Source: Lunularia cruciata (lineage: Eukaryota > Streptophyta > Marchantiopsida > Lunulariales > Lunulariaceae). Taken from it: DNA of 64,000 nucleotides. Position 1 is the first letter of the stretch. Every line of letters starts with the position of its first letter. The notes under the pieces are model-generated. The model had not been told where the DNA came from and ran no database searches. It saw nothing but the letters and a program-made list of their open reading frames with translations. Position numbers and translations under genes: made by a program. The DNA lies in the NCBI GenBank assembly GCA_948567375.1, contig OX419755.1, positions 55,619,001-55,683,000 on the forward strand, given 5' to 3'. Positions 23,871 through 35,348 of this stretch are shown here, one piece after another.

Positions 23871-24149
23871 AATCCTGCGTGTGATAAAAACGATGAACCC
23901 TCATATTTTACAGTAAGTAAGGATTATGGGAGGTACTGAGGGTTCAATTTAAAAAAAAAAGGAATCTCTACGGGAGTAACCCTTTCCCGTAACAGTTTTA
24001 ACGAGACCCTAAATCCTGCGTGTGATAAAAAAGATGAACCCTCATATTTTACAGTAAGTAAGGATTATGGGAGGTACCGAGGGTTCAATTTAAAAGAATA
24101 AGGAATCTCTAGGGGAGTAACCCTTTCTCCTAACAGTTTTAACAAGACC
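23871..24149 (+). repeat. Two-copy tandem repeat, 141-bp unit
   Basis: Unit 1 (23871-24011) and unit 2 (24012-24149) both start AATCCTGCGTGTGATAAAAA and share the remaining bases with few differences, including ATTTTACAGTAAGTAAGGAT and a GGGAGTAACCCTTTC stretch. The near identity suggests a recent local duplication. There is no coding function and no similarity to the LTR or LINE families here. Confidence 0.85.
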
Positions 24150-24599
24150 ACCCCTGAAGGATTTAGACAAAACCATAAGAAATTTGACGTGATCTCGTAA
24201 AGAAATGGAATTTGAGATTGAATGGTCCCACAATTGTTTTTACGCAAAGAGAGACTGTTTGACGGACGGGACCATTCAAATCTAATATACGCATGCCATT
24301 AGAAAGAAAACTAATAATATTGGAAGCTAAATAGAATATGACATGTGGCGTTTGAGGTTCCTAGATTTGGACACATCGTTTGTGGACTGCCACGAGGTGC
24401 TGCGGGAGCAATTTCACTCTCAAAATTTCCCATCTCTCCGTACTTACAGTGGAATTTGTTTCTTTTGGTTTAGTTTAAGGTTCTTTGTAATAAAGAATTT
24501 GTTCCCCTTGCAACACCCATAATTATATGTGATTGATATTCAAAAGTGAATTCTTAAACAATGGAGTACTCTTCTTTGCTTCTCACTAACATTCCATCT

Positions 24600-25352
24600 C
24601 CTCCCTCTTGCTAGTCTACACCTCAAACAATTGGAATTCTTGATCCCTTTCCAACTAGTGGATTTGGTGTGTTCTAACTGTTGGATTTGTTGATGGTGTC
24701 TTCCTCAATGTCTTTGTCAATGACTTCAGTGCCTTCCTCAAAGATGCTTTCAACAAGTAAAGTCAGCGTTAAGGCCAACGAGAATAAATTTAGGATGGTG
24801 GCTCATCATTATGCACAGATTTTAGATTATCTTGATAATCCTGATTTTCAACACTTCAGTCAGATTCATGGTGAGTTTATAAGAAACAAATGCAGAAGAA
24901 TGTTGCTTTTAGTATGATGGCCACATTTCTCGTGAAGTTCGGGATAGGATTTCCAAGTAGCATGATAAAGGATAGATTGTGCAAGAAATGGGCAAGATAT
25001 TTGAAGGCTTACAACTCTACTAGAGATTGGATATTATGTTTGGATGCCGAGCAAATATATCTCCCTTGCTCTTCTAAGTATGGGGTTGGGATGTGAAGCA
25101 AATATTCTTGAATCAAGATTTGGTCTCGACAAAGAAGAGGAGAAAGAATTGATGGATGATATCACTTTGTCAAGCACCATAAAGACCTTTCCTTTTACAA
25201 GTATCCTTGATGAGTTTGATTTTGGAGAGGATACTCAACATGTCCTAGAAGAAGAGAGTCTTTTCATGCATGATTCTCAACCTTGTGTGAAAGATGTTTG
25301 TGTGGATGAGGTTATTCAAAACAAGAAAAACTTGGGAGGACTGAAAGAACTA
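24600..25352 (+). pseudogene. Unidentified coding-like remnant, left part
   Basis: Open frames at 24681-24917 and 25044-25352 look protein-like: an AHHYAQILDYLDNPDFQHF stretch, and an acidic segment with DEFDFGEDTQHVLEEESLF. I do not recognise the family. It could be a decayed retroelement gag or a host-gene fragment. The frame at 25044 continues past 25352 only because the minus-strand LTR there happens to be open; its last 30 or so codons are LTR-derived. The LTR is flanked by AACTA/AATTA. Confidence 0.3.
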
Positions 25353-26074
25353 CGTAATCTTCCAAGGATAGGAGACCTTAAGAGAATAGAGGAGACAACA
25401 CAAAGCTCTGCACTCAATCCCCAATGCCCCAAAGGAGCACATTGACTATATTATATAGCAAGGAGTACTTCCCCAAAGGAAGCTCCACCCTTGGATCAAA
25501 TACATGGATTGGTGACATGTCAGTGAGCTATAGCCTAAGATTAGTTGCATGCATGGGTGACATGTCATTTCTGATCCTATTTGGTTGGTCAAACCATCTT
25601 TGACCAAAGAGAATCTTCTTGTAGGAATCTCCAAATTGTATGTGTGAGGTATCGTTGGAAAGCTCTTGATGAGACAAGCCTGGGATGAGCCAAGGCCCGC
25701 CCATTTGTACTTGACATTTTTGAGGCCTAATTCATTCGTTTAGGCCTCCAAAATTGGATTTGAAATTTCTAGACTATTTTTGACTCTTGCACTATTAGTA
25801 AAAGTACTCTTTTAGTGACATCTTTATCTGATCTACCTAGCCCATCATACATAACATCTTTCTAGATGTTACCAAGCCAATTTTCATCCGTGGATAATAT
25901 GTTTAGCTTTTGGTATTACAAATTTAGGCTATTTTTAGCTCCTACACTATTAGTAAAAGTATTATTTTGGTGAAACCTTTATCTAATTTACCTAGCCCAT
26001 CATACAAAACATCCTTCAAAATATTACAAACCAATTTTCACCTCTATATGATATGTCTAGTTCTTGGTATTACA
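25353..26074 (-). mobile_element. Solo LTR, family A, minus orientation (two U3 repeat units)
   Basis: This is the reverse complement of the family A LTR, about 722 bp, ending GGTATTACA on the plus strand. Flanks are AACTA (25348-25352) and AATTA (26075-26079), a 5-bp duplication with one difference. The promoter-side landmarks TGCCCCAAAGGAGCA (25425) and TATATTATATAG (about 25448) mirror the other copies. Its U3 end holds two tandem units (CCAATTTTCA at 25877 and 26031, spacing 154), as in the copy at 6907. Confidence 0.8.
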
Positions 26075-26309
26075 AATTATGGATTGGTAGAGAAGGAGTG
26101 AAGGATACACTTGTTGACAAAGTAAGACTCAGAGACGCACATGAAGGAGATAGAGAATCAAGTTAACATAACAGATGGAGAATCAAGTAAACATGGCAGA
26201 GAAGCAAATCAAGAAGGAAGGTTGGAGAATCAAGAAACAAAGGAAAAGGTATCTAAAGCTTATTCAAAATTAGCATCCACAGTAGTTGCTTTTTGCAAGG
26301 GCTTGCTAA
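26075..26309 (+). other. Coding-like remnant between two solo LTRs
   Basis: 235 bases lie between the inverted family A LTRs. Translation gives a short charged, glutamine-rich stretch (GESSKHGREANQEGRLENQ) with no recognised domain. It probably continues both the remnant left of 25353 and that right of 26905, since each LTR is bounded by its own target duplication. Confidence 0.3.
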
Positions 26310-26905
26310 TGTAATACCAATAGCTAGACATATTATCTAGAGGTGAGAATTTTCTTGGTAATATTTGGATGGAAGTTATATATGATAGAAAAAGTAGATC
26401 AGATAGAGGTGTTATCATAAGAGTATTTTCACTAATAGAGAAGAAACCAAAAACACCTTGAAAACTTCAAAGCTAATTTTGGAAGCCTAAACAGATGAAT
26501 TAAGTCTCAAAATGGGAAGATTTTGTTCCTTAGGAGAAAAATCCTTGCCTATCCCTCCATTTTTTGTCTCATTGAAAGCTTTCCAATGGTACCTCACCCA
26601 TTCAATTTTGAGCTTTTTACAAGAAGATTCTCTAAAGATTCCCTTTGGTCAAACTTGTTTGACCAACCAGATAGGACAAGGACCAACATGTCACCCATCC
26701 GTATGACTAATCTAAGAGTGGAGCTTTTTGACATGTCACACATCCATACATCTGTTCCAAGGGTAGAGCTTCCTTTGAGTGGATCCTCTTTGCTATATAA
26801 TAAAGACAAGGTGCTCCTTTGGGGCATTGGAGTATTGAGTGCTAAAGCTTTGTGTTTTTTCTCTTTTGTTTCTCTTGGGGGTTCTCATATCCATAGAACA
26901 TTATA
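26310..26905 (+). mobile_element. Solo LTR, family A, plus orientation (single U3 unit)
   Basis: It starts TGTAATACC at 26310 and ends ACATTATA at 26905, a decayed form of the family end. A perfect 5-bp duplication, GCTAA, lies at 26305-26309 and 26906-26910. Length is 596 bp, shorter than the 6907 copy by one 154-bp U3 unit. TATA-like GCTATATAATAAAG is near 26790, followed by TGCTCCTTTGGGGCAT. No internal region is attached. Confidence 0.85.
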
Positions 26906-29900
26906 GCTAACCAATCAAAGTTAAAGAGTGAGGCTATAGGAACACAAGAGAGATGTGAGTTAGTAGAAATAGAAGCTCAAAAATGGGCAAAGATAGAGAT
27001 GTAAAGAGCAAAAGTGAGGTAGATAAAATGTTGGCCTCCAAGAAACTAAGATCTAAATCAGAAAATCATAGTTCAAGGAGAAGAATGTAAAGTCCAATCA
27101 TTTTCATTCTATGTTAATAGAATTAGCAAAGGTGGACAAATCACCCAATGAGATTAAAACTTTAATGGCAGCTTTTTCTAATGAACAAATTGATACAAAT
27201 GATAGATATTGTGATGATCCTAAATTTCCCAACTACACTCCTTTTACTCCAAGTGATGGGGTTGATACCTATTGTCCTAGTGGAAAAAATTTCTAAGTGG
27301 ACATGATTACACTCCCTCTATCACTCTACAAGTGATGGGAGCAATTTGTATTATCCTAGTGGTTTTGAGTTAGAAGACGGACATATAAGTAAATACATGA
27401 CCTGTTGTTTGTTCTCAATGGATGGTCTAGGAATGTCATTGATGTGTCCTAGTGAATGGAATATCTTGGATATCTCAATAGACTACATTGAAATGTCTTG
27501 TTTTATTGATGTTGATAGAGTCTTGTCATAAAATAGTTGAGATATGGTTTTATCTTGTTTTAAAAAATTGGAGCAAGTTGGGATTAGGGACCTCAAGGGC
27601 CATGGGAGCCACAAAGAGGCTATGGGTCTTAGCTGGGTTGTGGAAAGAGCAGTAGAGAATGCATAGTAATTTGTGACATTTACTCCTTTCTTAAAAAGTA
27701 TTCTCTATAAGAGCAGAAGAAAGAGAATGTTTAATAATTTCTCTCTAGCACCAGATATTGTACAAATAAGTCTAGTATCTCTTTGGCATTGGATGCTATT
27801 TAATGGGGTGCAATTTTTGAATGCTCTTGCTATTGAGGAGTGGGCATTTTTGGATTACCAAAAATAGTAGGAATCGGGAAGATCTTTGATGAAATGTTGC
27901 CATAGTCATTGGAGGAGATGAGTATGCCTTCCCACTACACTTCAAAATACTCACCTAATTTTTGCCCTAGTTCCCATATGCATGGTTCAACAAGTATCTA
28001 GTGGGAGATAAAGAAAAAATGTTCTTCAAAGGAAACCTTTGCTTTTGGATGATGGTTCTCAAGTTTCTCATAAAGGAAAGCATATATGTTTTTGTGCACT
28101 TGTGATTCTATAATTTGAGCAATTGAATTTTATAGAAGCTAAGCTTGATCAAAGGCAATTTTACTGTGCAACTTTAGTTAGGCCTTGGTTTGGATCATGA
28201 GCTTTTAGCACAATGCTTCTATCACCGTGAGTGTAGCTACAAGGTGTAGCTACAAGGTGTCATATATGGATAAATAGATCAGGAGCATATTCTAGACCTT
28301 GAGAACTAGAGCATTAGTAGCTTTTCTATTAACAATTGGTACGTAATAGCACATTCTTATCATTAACAAAATAAGTTTTTATCTTTCTATAACTCCATCT
28401 CTTTTCACTACAAAATATATAGGAGTCACTGAATAGACAAAGTAACCCCTTGGCTTCAAAAACCAATTGAGTTCTAGCAGCAACTTCCCACCTATTTAGG
28501 GTCATGCCAAGTCATGATCCAAACCAAGGCACAAATCCAAACCAACATTAAGGCTCCCAATATCAAACAAGCTTTTGTAATCTCTCTCAAAAACTTATGA
28601 GTGCTCATTTCCATGAGTCCTATACCACTGTCCCACAATATCATTCCACTCATATTTTACCTGTACAAATATTTACTTCTTATGTAGCACCAAAACTCTT
28701 TCATCAACCGATATTCATGTTCATTTTGCTACTTTGTTCTAAGGAGTTTCTTTATTGCCTCACATGATCAAAATTGCTTCAAAGTGGAAGGAATCAACAT
28801 TAAATTGAACTTTGTACTCTATCACCAGATTGGATTACTAAGGATTTAGAACACAAAATACTACCATACATACCAAGAGTACAGGAGAGACTAAATCATT
28901 AAATCTTGGAATATATACCAAAGTCAAAGATTATTGAAAGTAATAAGATGAATAATGAAAAACATGTGCCATGTACAAGTAATATGATAATACATAATAT
29001 AATTGGGACTTTTGTCTCTATGGCAGCTAACCTAAGCCTACACTACTTGCTTTTACCTTCTCAATTGCAATATCCAAGTGTTGACATGAGGAGGATTGAG
29101 ACCTTAGACTAAAAAGCCACATACTATTCTTCTCCTCAAGTGTTAGCAATGGATCCTAAAAGAACTCTGCTAAACTGTCATAAGGATCTGTGCTATAATC
29201 TTTCAGATGCCCATACAACCACTCTTGGGTAAAAAGTATAGAGGTTCTAAATCTCTCCTAAGGATCTAGCAAGAGGCCATGATATGAGATATATGATGAT
29301 GTATACCTTGTTTGAGGAGTAAATTGAGAAGGATATCATCCTTCCCTATCAAAATAGATTTCTCCATCAATGGCTGGTCTCTATGCTAAGGGGAAAGATG
29401 AGCCATCCACTAATCCCACACACTCGACAAATCTTTTTCAGCAAAGATGTGAGAAATTCTTGCTCTCTCTCTTCTATCTAGCCAATTGACTTCCCTACCT
29501 AAACAAGATAATATTGCGGTGATCACTCTATTTGTAAAATGCACCATTGGATCCAACACTAAATGTTTAATCCTCTTGCTATATATACTCCCATGACTAA
29601 AGATTATAGTTTCCATGATGCCTGAATTTATCTAGAGCAATTGCAAGTTGCATAGAGACATGATCTTTATGTGAATTATATTAAAAAATAGAATGGTCTT
29701 TAATATGATCCACTAACATTATAAAAGAAAAAATATTGATAAAAATGACTTGAGTAAATGATATAAGATTGAGATCCATAAAAATTTTATCTAAAAAATT
29801 ATTGTAGCAATAAAAGATCCATACAACTAAGTTTTCTAAATGACAAAAAATTGAGATCCATAAAAATATTATGGATAAAATCATTGTAGCAATATGAGCT

Positions 29901-30130
29901 TACTCATTTGTGAAGAAATTTAGTCAAAGTAACAAATTTCAACCATTTCAACAAAATCAACCCACTTCCATATCCATCCTCATCACCAATCCATTTTTCT
30001 AAATCTAAACTTGTCTCATTGCATACTTCATTGTCATTATCCTCAATCTAGTGTTTTTCTTGTTGTACTATGCATGGACTTTTGCATTGCCTTTATAATT
30101 TTGTATAGCACTTCCATGTGAGAACCTATT
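26906..30130. other. Decayed, mostly unassigned DNA with short coding-like stretches
   Basis: The stretch up to about 27900 contains several short plus-strand frames (27111-27296, 27346-27531, 27673-27867), rich in Asp/Asn with no recognised domain. They may continue the remnant around 24.7-26.3 kb. From 27.9 to 30.1 kb I see only AT-rich decayed sequence, a small GTGTAGCTACAAG duplication at 28230-28260, and a two-copy direct repeat (GAGATCCATAAAAAT at 29771 and 29853, spacing 82). Old retroelement sequence is likely but not demonstrable by eye. Confidence 0.35.
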
Positions 30131-30604
30131 TGTAACAATATGAAGTTACCGACGAGTTAGTCAAGGCTAACAAAGTAGCAAATAAGCCAAATTAGCCTAG
30201 AATATTCTAGAAGTATCTAGGAAGCTACTTGGTACTTTTATAGTATTGGGAAACATGCATGACAAGTGGTAACTTCTAGGAGTAAGCTCCTTGGAAAGTT
30301 TCCTGGCTAGCTTAACTTGTACCCCAAGTAAGTAGCTTCTAGAAAGTTTCCAACTAGCTTAGCTTGCATGCTAAACAGGTGGTTTTTAGAAGGAATCTTC
30401 TTGAGAAACCTCCAGGTCAACTTGACTTGCACTCCAAGAAAGCGGTTTAAGGAAAATTCTTGAGAAGCTTCTCAAGAGCCTTGTATGATCCCTATAAATA
30501 CCAAAGCCTAAGCTCATACTAGGCATTCAGAGTTTTCACTCATTCAAGTGTCTGAATGTGATCTTCCATTCTCCTATTTCTCTCCTTAGTCTTGGTCTTT
30601 TACA
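30131..30604 (+). repeat. 5' LTR of element B1
   Basis: It runs from TGTAACAATATG to CTTTTACA. A TATA box (CTATAAATACC) lies at about 30491-30502. Upstream of it are remnants of the family's heat-shock-element-like array: GAAGCTTC at 30464-30471 with flanking GAA/TTC triplets, and CTTCTAGAAAGTTTC near 30337. The array is more eroded here than in B2 or the solo copy at 8168. Confidence 0.85.
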
Positions 30605-30617
30605 TTGGTATCAAAGT
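30605..30617 (+). other. Primer-binding site of B1 (initiator-Met tRNA type)
   Basis: TTGGTATCAAAG directly follows the LTR end. The family B2 copy has TTGGTATCAGAGC at the same place, the usual complement of the 3' end of plant initiator methionine tRNA. B1 has one G-to-A change. This is the expected primer for most plant chromoviruses and many copia elements. Confidence 0.8.
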
Positions 30618-30949
30618 AGGAATTGGATGGATGAAATTTATGGACCACTAAATCCATTTCCACCAACCCTTGGGATTTTTGTATATGTATAGTACCCAAG
30701 CATCATTTCATGCACTTCATCACGTCATATTTTGGGTAGAATTTTTTGAATGCAATAACCTTGTTTGAAGAACCCTTGGTACTTCTAGTTGTAAATTATG
30801 GAGAGCGGTGGATGTGTTTCCTCTACATGTTAATCTAGATAAATTGAAGGTAGTGTGGTAGAGTAGTAGTCATAGCAACAATGCTTGAGGTTATCATTTC
30901 TATGTAGCAACAAATCAAGCACCTTACTTGATTGTTGGGAGATCATCAA

Positions 30950-33900
30950 CGACAAGAACATATAAAGAGAGAAAGGGAAGAGTAAATCCAATTTTTGAAT
31001 CCCAAGGTATTTGAAAGCAAGAATCTTCCGGGTGCAATGGAGAATTTTGTGTTTGATTGTGAATGTTATCTCAAAGCTACCAATCTTCAAGATAAATGGA
31101 AATAGATTCTCTTAGCTTCTAGCCAAATGGATGGAGTAGCAAAGTTATGGTGGTAATTCCAAGTAGAGTGAGCTGAATGGCAAATTGTTGCACCAATTTT
31201 GACATGGGTAGAATTCAAGAGTGCAATAATTGGTCAATCCCAAGCTGTAAATACCACACAAATTGCACAAGATAGGTTAGTAGAGTTGGAAGAAAATTGG
31301 CTATGTAAGAAGTTACACCATGCAATTCTAGAACACCATCATGCAAATTCTAGATATACTAGAAGTTGAAGCTTTGGATCAATTTGTGAGGAGCTTGAAG
31401 GTACAAACCAAATTAGAGGTAACTATGTGGGAGCCAAAACACTTGTAGGAAGCCATGCAATTGGCCAAATGCTTTGATTCCTTGGTTCCAACAACTTGGT
31501 CTTGACCTTGACCTCCACAAAACCCACCAATATACTACACATGAGTAGAAGACATGGCATCAATGGAGATTGATGCCATTCAAAGGAGACTACTTGGCAT
31601 TGAAAATACAAAAAAATTACAAAAAAATGGTGGTTATTTTTATTACCACCAAATTGGATATTGCATTGCTAAATGTACACTCAAAGATTGAGCAACCTCA
31701 ATAAGTCATTTATATTGAGTTTGTGGAGAAAAATGATCAAGGAAATAAGGAATCCAAGAAGGAGATTTCAAGCCGCCTATTGGGAACTTGATTAGTTCCA
31801 ATGGGATTGAAGGCTTGACCTATGCAAGTTTGATTCACTTGCAAGTTATGATATTCGATAGTGGCTATAGACTTTAGGTTGATTTTAGAAGTTTAGTGAA
31901 TTGTATTTCCAAGAAATTAGCAAATGAATTATGTATTCCTATCAAGCAAGTAATTGTAAGCAAATTGATGATGGTGGATGGCAAAAAAGGTTTTGCATTT
32001 TGAACCTCACATTCTATTACATTAAGGATAGGGAAGGAGTAGTTGGAGTGTATGAGGTTTGTAGTGGCACCTCTAAACTATGATGTCATTTTGAATTTGC
32101 CTTGGCTTGAACATCATAAGGTTCAATTTGATTGGACTCAATGAAAAATTCAAGTACAACAACCAAGGTAGAAATTTCAGAGTAGGTTGTCTGGCACTTT
32201 TGAGTAAGACACCTAAGAATAGTCAATCCCAAGATGAGAAGCTTGTCAAGAAGCAACCATGGAGCAAGCTTTGAAGGAAGATAAGTCCCAAGATAGAAAG
32301 TTTGTCAATAAAACAACCATAGAGCAAGCTTTGGAAGAAGATAAGTCTATTTCTGTGGTGTGGATCAATTGTACATGGAAAATCTGAGGAGGGCAAGAAG
32401 CCTCATCAAGCAATGGTTGATCAAATAGTTCAAGAGCTTTTAGATATGTTTCTGGATTATTTTCCAAAGGGATTACACTTTGATCATGGTATGCCCTTCA
32501 AGATTGAGTTGTTGCCAAGAAGTACTCCAGTGAGTAGACTCATCTATCGGCTCTCACCAAAGAAGTTAGACAAGCTTCAAAGAACATGAACAAATATTGG
32601 AGAAGGATTTCATATGACATTGTACATCTTCTTGGGGAGCACTAGTACTATTCATTCCAAAGAAGGATGGAGGACTCCACTTTTGTATTGATTACCGTGG
32701 TCTCAACAAACAAGCAAGATTGCATATCCCTTGCCTCAAATTGATGACTTGCTAGATCAATTGAGTGGAGCACAATACTTATCCAAGTTGGATTTTCAAA
32801 GTGACTATTGGTAGATTCTCATTGATAAAGAGGATGTGAAAAAGACTACCTTTTGCACAAGGTATGGGCACTTTGAGTGAAGAGTTCTACCTTTTGGGCT
32901 CACTAATGCTATAGCAATCTTCATGGATCAGATGCATTGGGTGTTGGATAGACTATTGGATTGATATGTGGTGGTGTTCTTGGATGATATCTCAATCTAT
33001 AGCAAGAGAGAGGCAGAACACATAAGTCATGTGTGATAAGTCTTGAGATGACTATGACAATGGAAGTTCTATTGCAAGAAGTCAAAGTGTGCCTTTTAGC
33101 AAAAGAAGTTACCTTCTTGGGTCACAAAATTTGATCAAAGGGGATCAAGATGGAAGAGGAGAAAATCAAAGCCATTAGTGGCTAGCCTACTTTGAAGGAT
33201 ACCACAAAAGTGTGGGCATTTAATGGATTGGCAAGCTTTTATTGTGGTTCATCTACTATTGTGCTCATGTAGCAGCACCATTGACCAACCTCTTGGAGAA
33301 GAATTGAAGCTTTTAGTGGACCATCAAACACAAAGAAGCATTCCAAAAGCTAAAACATATAGTGCCTTCAAGACCCATTTTTCAACCATATGACTCTCAA
33401 CTACCTTGTGTGGTTGATTTTGATGCTTTTAACTTTGCCATTGGAGATATGTTGCAACAAGAATTTCCAAATGGGTGACATCCCATTCTCTTTGTGTCTC
33501 GTTGACTAAACACCATAGAAAGAAATTACTCTACTCAAGATCAAGAACAACTAGCAAAGGTATATGCCACTAAGGTGTGGATAGACTATCTCTTAGGGAA
33601 ACAAGTGATCATTCAAACCAATCACAAACCCTTGTTGCAAACATTACATTTGGAGCACATGAAGAGTCAACATCATTGATGGGAGAAACAACTACAATTT
33701 TTTGACATCAAACTTGAGTACAAACCCAATTGGTTCCATGTCATCCTTGATGTCCTATCATGACAACCTGATTTGAAGTTTCTTACTATCATCACGGCAG
33801 AAATTACAATGGTGTCAATCAACTCCAAAGCCCAAATTGAGTTTAAGACAACTTTACAACAAGATGGTACAAGGTCTTCTTTCTGATGGTACAAGGTCAC

Positions 33901-34850
33901 CTTACAAGATGCAACAAGGAGTACAACACCTTCTCCTTCAAGGAAGGCCCTCTATTTTGTGAGAACCAAATCTATGTTCCAACCAAGGGTGCTCTTAGAC
34001 TTGTGTGCAAGCACTCTTCTAGACACTCTTCACCAAGCTTGCTTTATCCATAGCCTATCATCTTAAAATTGATAGACAAACCAAACGTGCAAATTGCACC
34101 TTGGAGGATATGCTTTGTGCCTTTGTCAATGTTCACTATACCAATTGGGATGAATGTCTTATAGTTGTGGGGTTTGCACACAATAAAATTCCGTATAAGC
34201 AAACACCAGATCCTCTCCTTTCTTCCTAAATTTTGGCCAAAACCCCCTTGTTCCAGATTCCTTTCTTGCTATTTCTCCATCTCATGTCTCTCATACTTCC
34301 AACTTCTTGACCACCTTATCTCAATCCCTCCAATAAGCCAAATCTCATCTCTTTGTTGCTCAAAATTTACAAAAACAATATGCAAATCACCATTGTCATG
34401 ATCTCACCTTTGAACTCAATGATAAGGTCACGCTCTACTCTAGTAACCTACCCTTCCCACTTGATTCCTAAATCTGTAAACTTGCTCCTAATTGGATATG
34501 TCTATTTGAAGTCACCCAAATCATTCTCTTATTGCTTGTTGACTTGACTTGCCTTCTCATATGCAAATCCACCCTGTCTTTCACATTTCCAAGTTAAAAC
34601 CTGTTGTTTATAATCCATCTTCCTTTTCCTTTCATGTCTAACCTCCTCTTGTGCCTATCAATGATCATGAAGAGTATGAAGTTGATTTTATCCTTGCACG
34701 TCACTACATTCAACATGGCCACCAACAACATATTGATTACAAGGTCCTTTGGAAGATGCTACTTGGGAGCCTCTTTCTCATCTCCAAAATGCACAAATGG
34801 CCATCCAAGAGTTTGAAGCTTCAATGGTGATGAGAACATCACCAACTAGC
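30950..34850 (+). pseudogene. B1 gag-pol relic
   Basis: On the plus strand: gag near 31000-31500 (ILLASSQMDGVAKLWW), a knuckle region near 31630 that has lost its cysteines, protease near 31850-32120 (ILNLPWLEHHKVQFDWT end block), RT near 32430-33060 ([12 protein letters not shown] keeps the DD pair), RNase H near 33200-33730, the zinc-binding start of integrase near 33900-34010, then a jump at about 34030 to the integrase end (RANCTLEDML), and the region leading to the chromodomain. Stops occur in every domain. The integrase deletion removes the catalytic core. Three in-frame TGA codons coincide with those in B2 (see findings). Confidence 0.8.
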
Positions 34851-34862
34851 AGTGGGGAAATA

Positions 34863-35348
34863 TGTAACAATGTGGCATTATCGGCAAGTTAGTCAAGGCT
34901 AACAAAGTAGAAAATAAGCCAATCAGCCTAGAATATTCAAAAAAGTATTTAGGAAGCTACTTGTACCTTCCAAGTATTAGGTAACATGCATGACAACTAG
35001 TGACTTCTAGGAGGAAGCTACTTAGGGAGCCTCTCAACTAGCTTAACTTGCATCCCAAGTAGGTAGCTTCTAGAAGGAAGCTTCTAGAAAGCTTCCAACT
35101 AGTTTAGCTCACACGCCAAGTAGATAGCTTCTAGAAGGAATCTTCTTGAGAAACTTCCCGGTTAACTTGACTTGCACTCCAAGAAAGTGGCTTAAGGAAA
35201 ATTCTTGAGAAGCTTCTCAAGTGCCTTCTATGCTCCCTATAAATATGAAAGCCTATGCTCATGCTAGGTATTTGGAGTTTTCCTCATTCAAGTGTCCCAA
35301 TGTGATCTTCCATTCTCCTATTTCTCTCCTTAGTCTTGGTCTTTTACA
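34863..35348 (+). repeat. 3' LTR of element B1
   Basis: It runs from TGTAACAATGTGG to CTTTTACA, 486 bp. The TATA box is CTATAAATATG near 35236. GAAGCTTC-type triplet blocks persist near 35067-35095 (CTTCTAGAAGGAAGCTTC) and 35208-35220. By eye it differs from the 5' LTR at many sites, far more than the two B2 LTRs differ from each other, so B1 is the older insertion. Confidence 0.85.

Larger units (their letters stand above)
30131..35348 (+). mobile_element. Element B1: old full-length Ty3/gypsy chromovirus
   Basis: Both LTRs are present (30131-30604 and 34863-35348), with flanking CTATT (30126-30130) and CTATC (35349-35353), a 5-bp duplication with one change. A primer-binding site follows the 5' LTR, and GTGGGGAAATA (34852-34862) serves as polypurine tract before the 3' LTR. 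The interior encodes decayed gag, protease, RT, RNase H and chromodomain region in gypsy order, but most of the integrase core is missing. Length is 5.2 kb against 5.6 kb for the better-preserved relative B2. Numerous stops, many readable as CAG to TAG or CGA to TGA, make it inactive. Confidence 0.9.
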
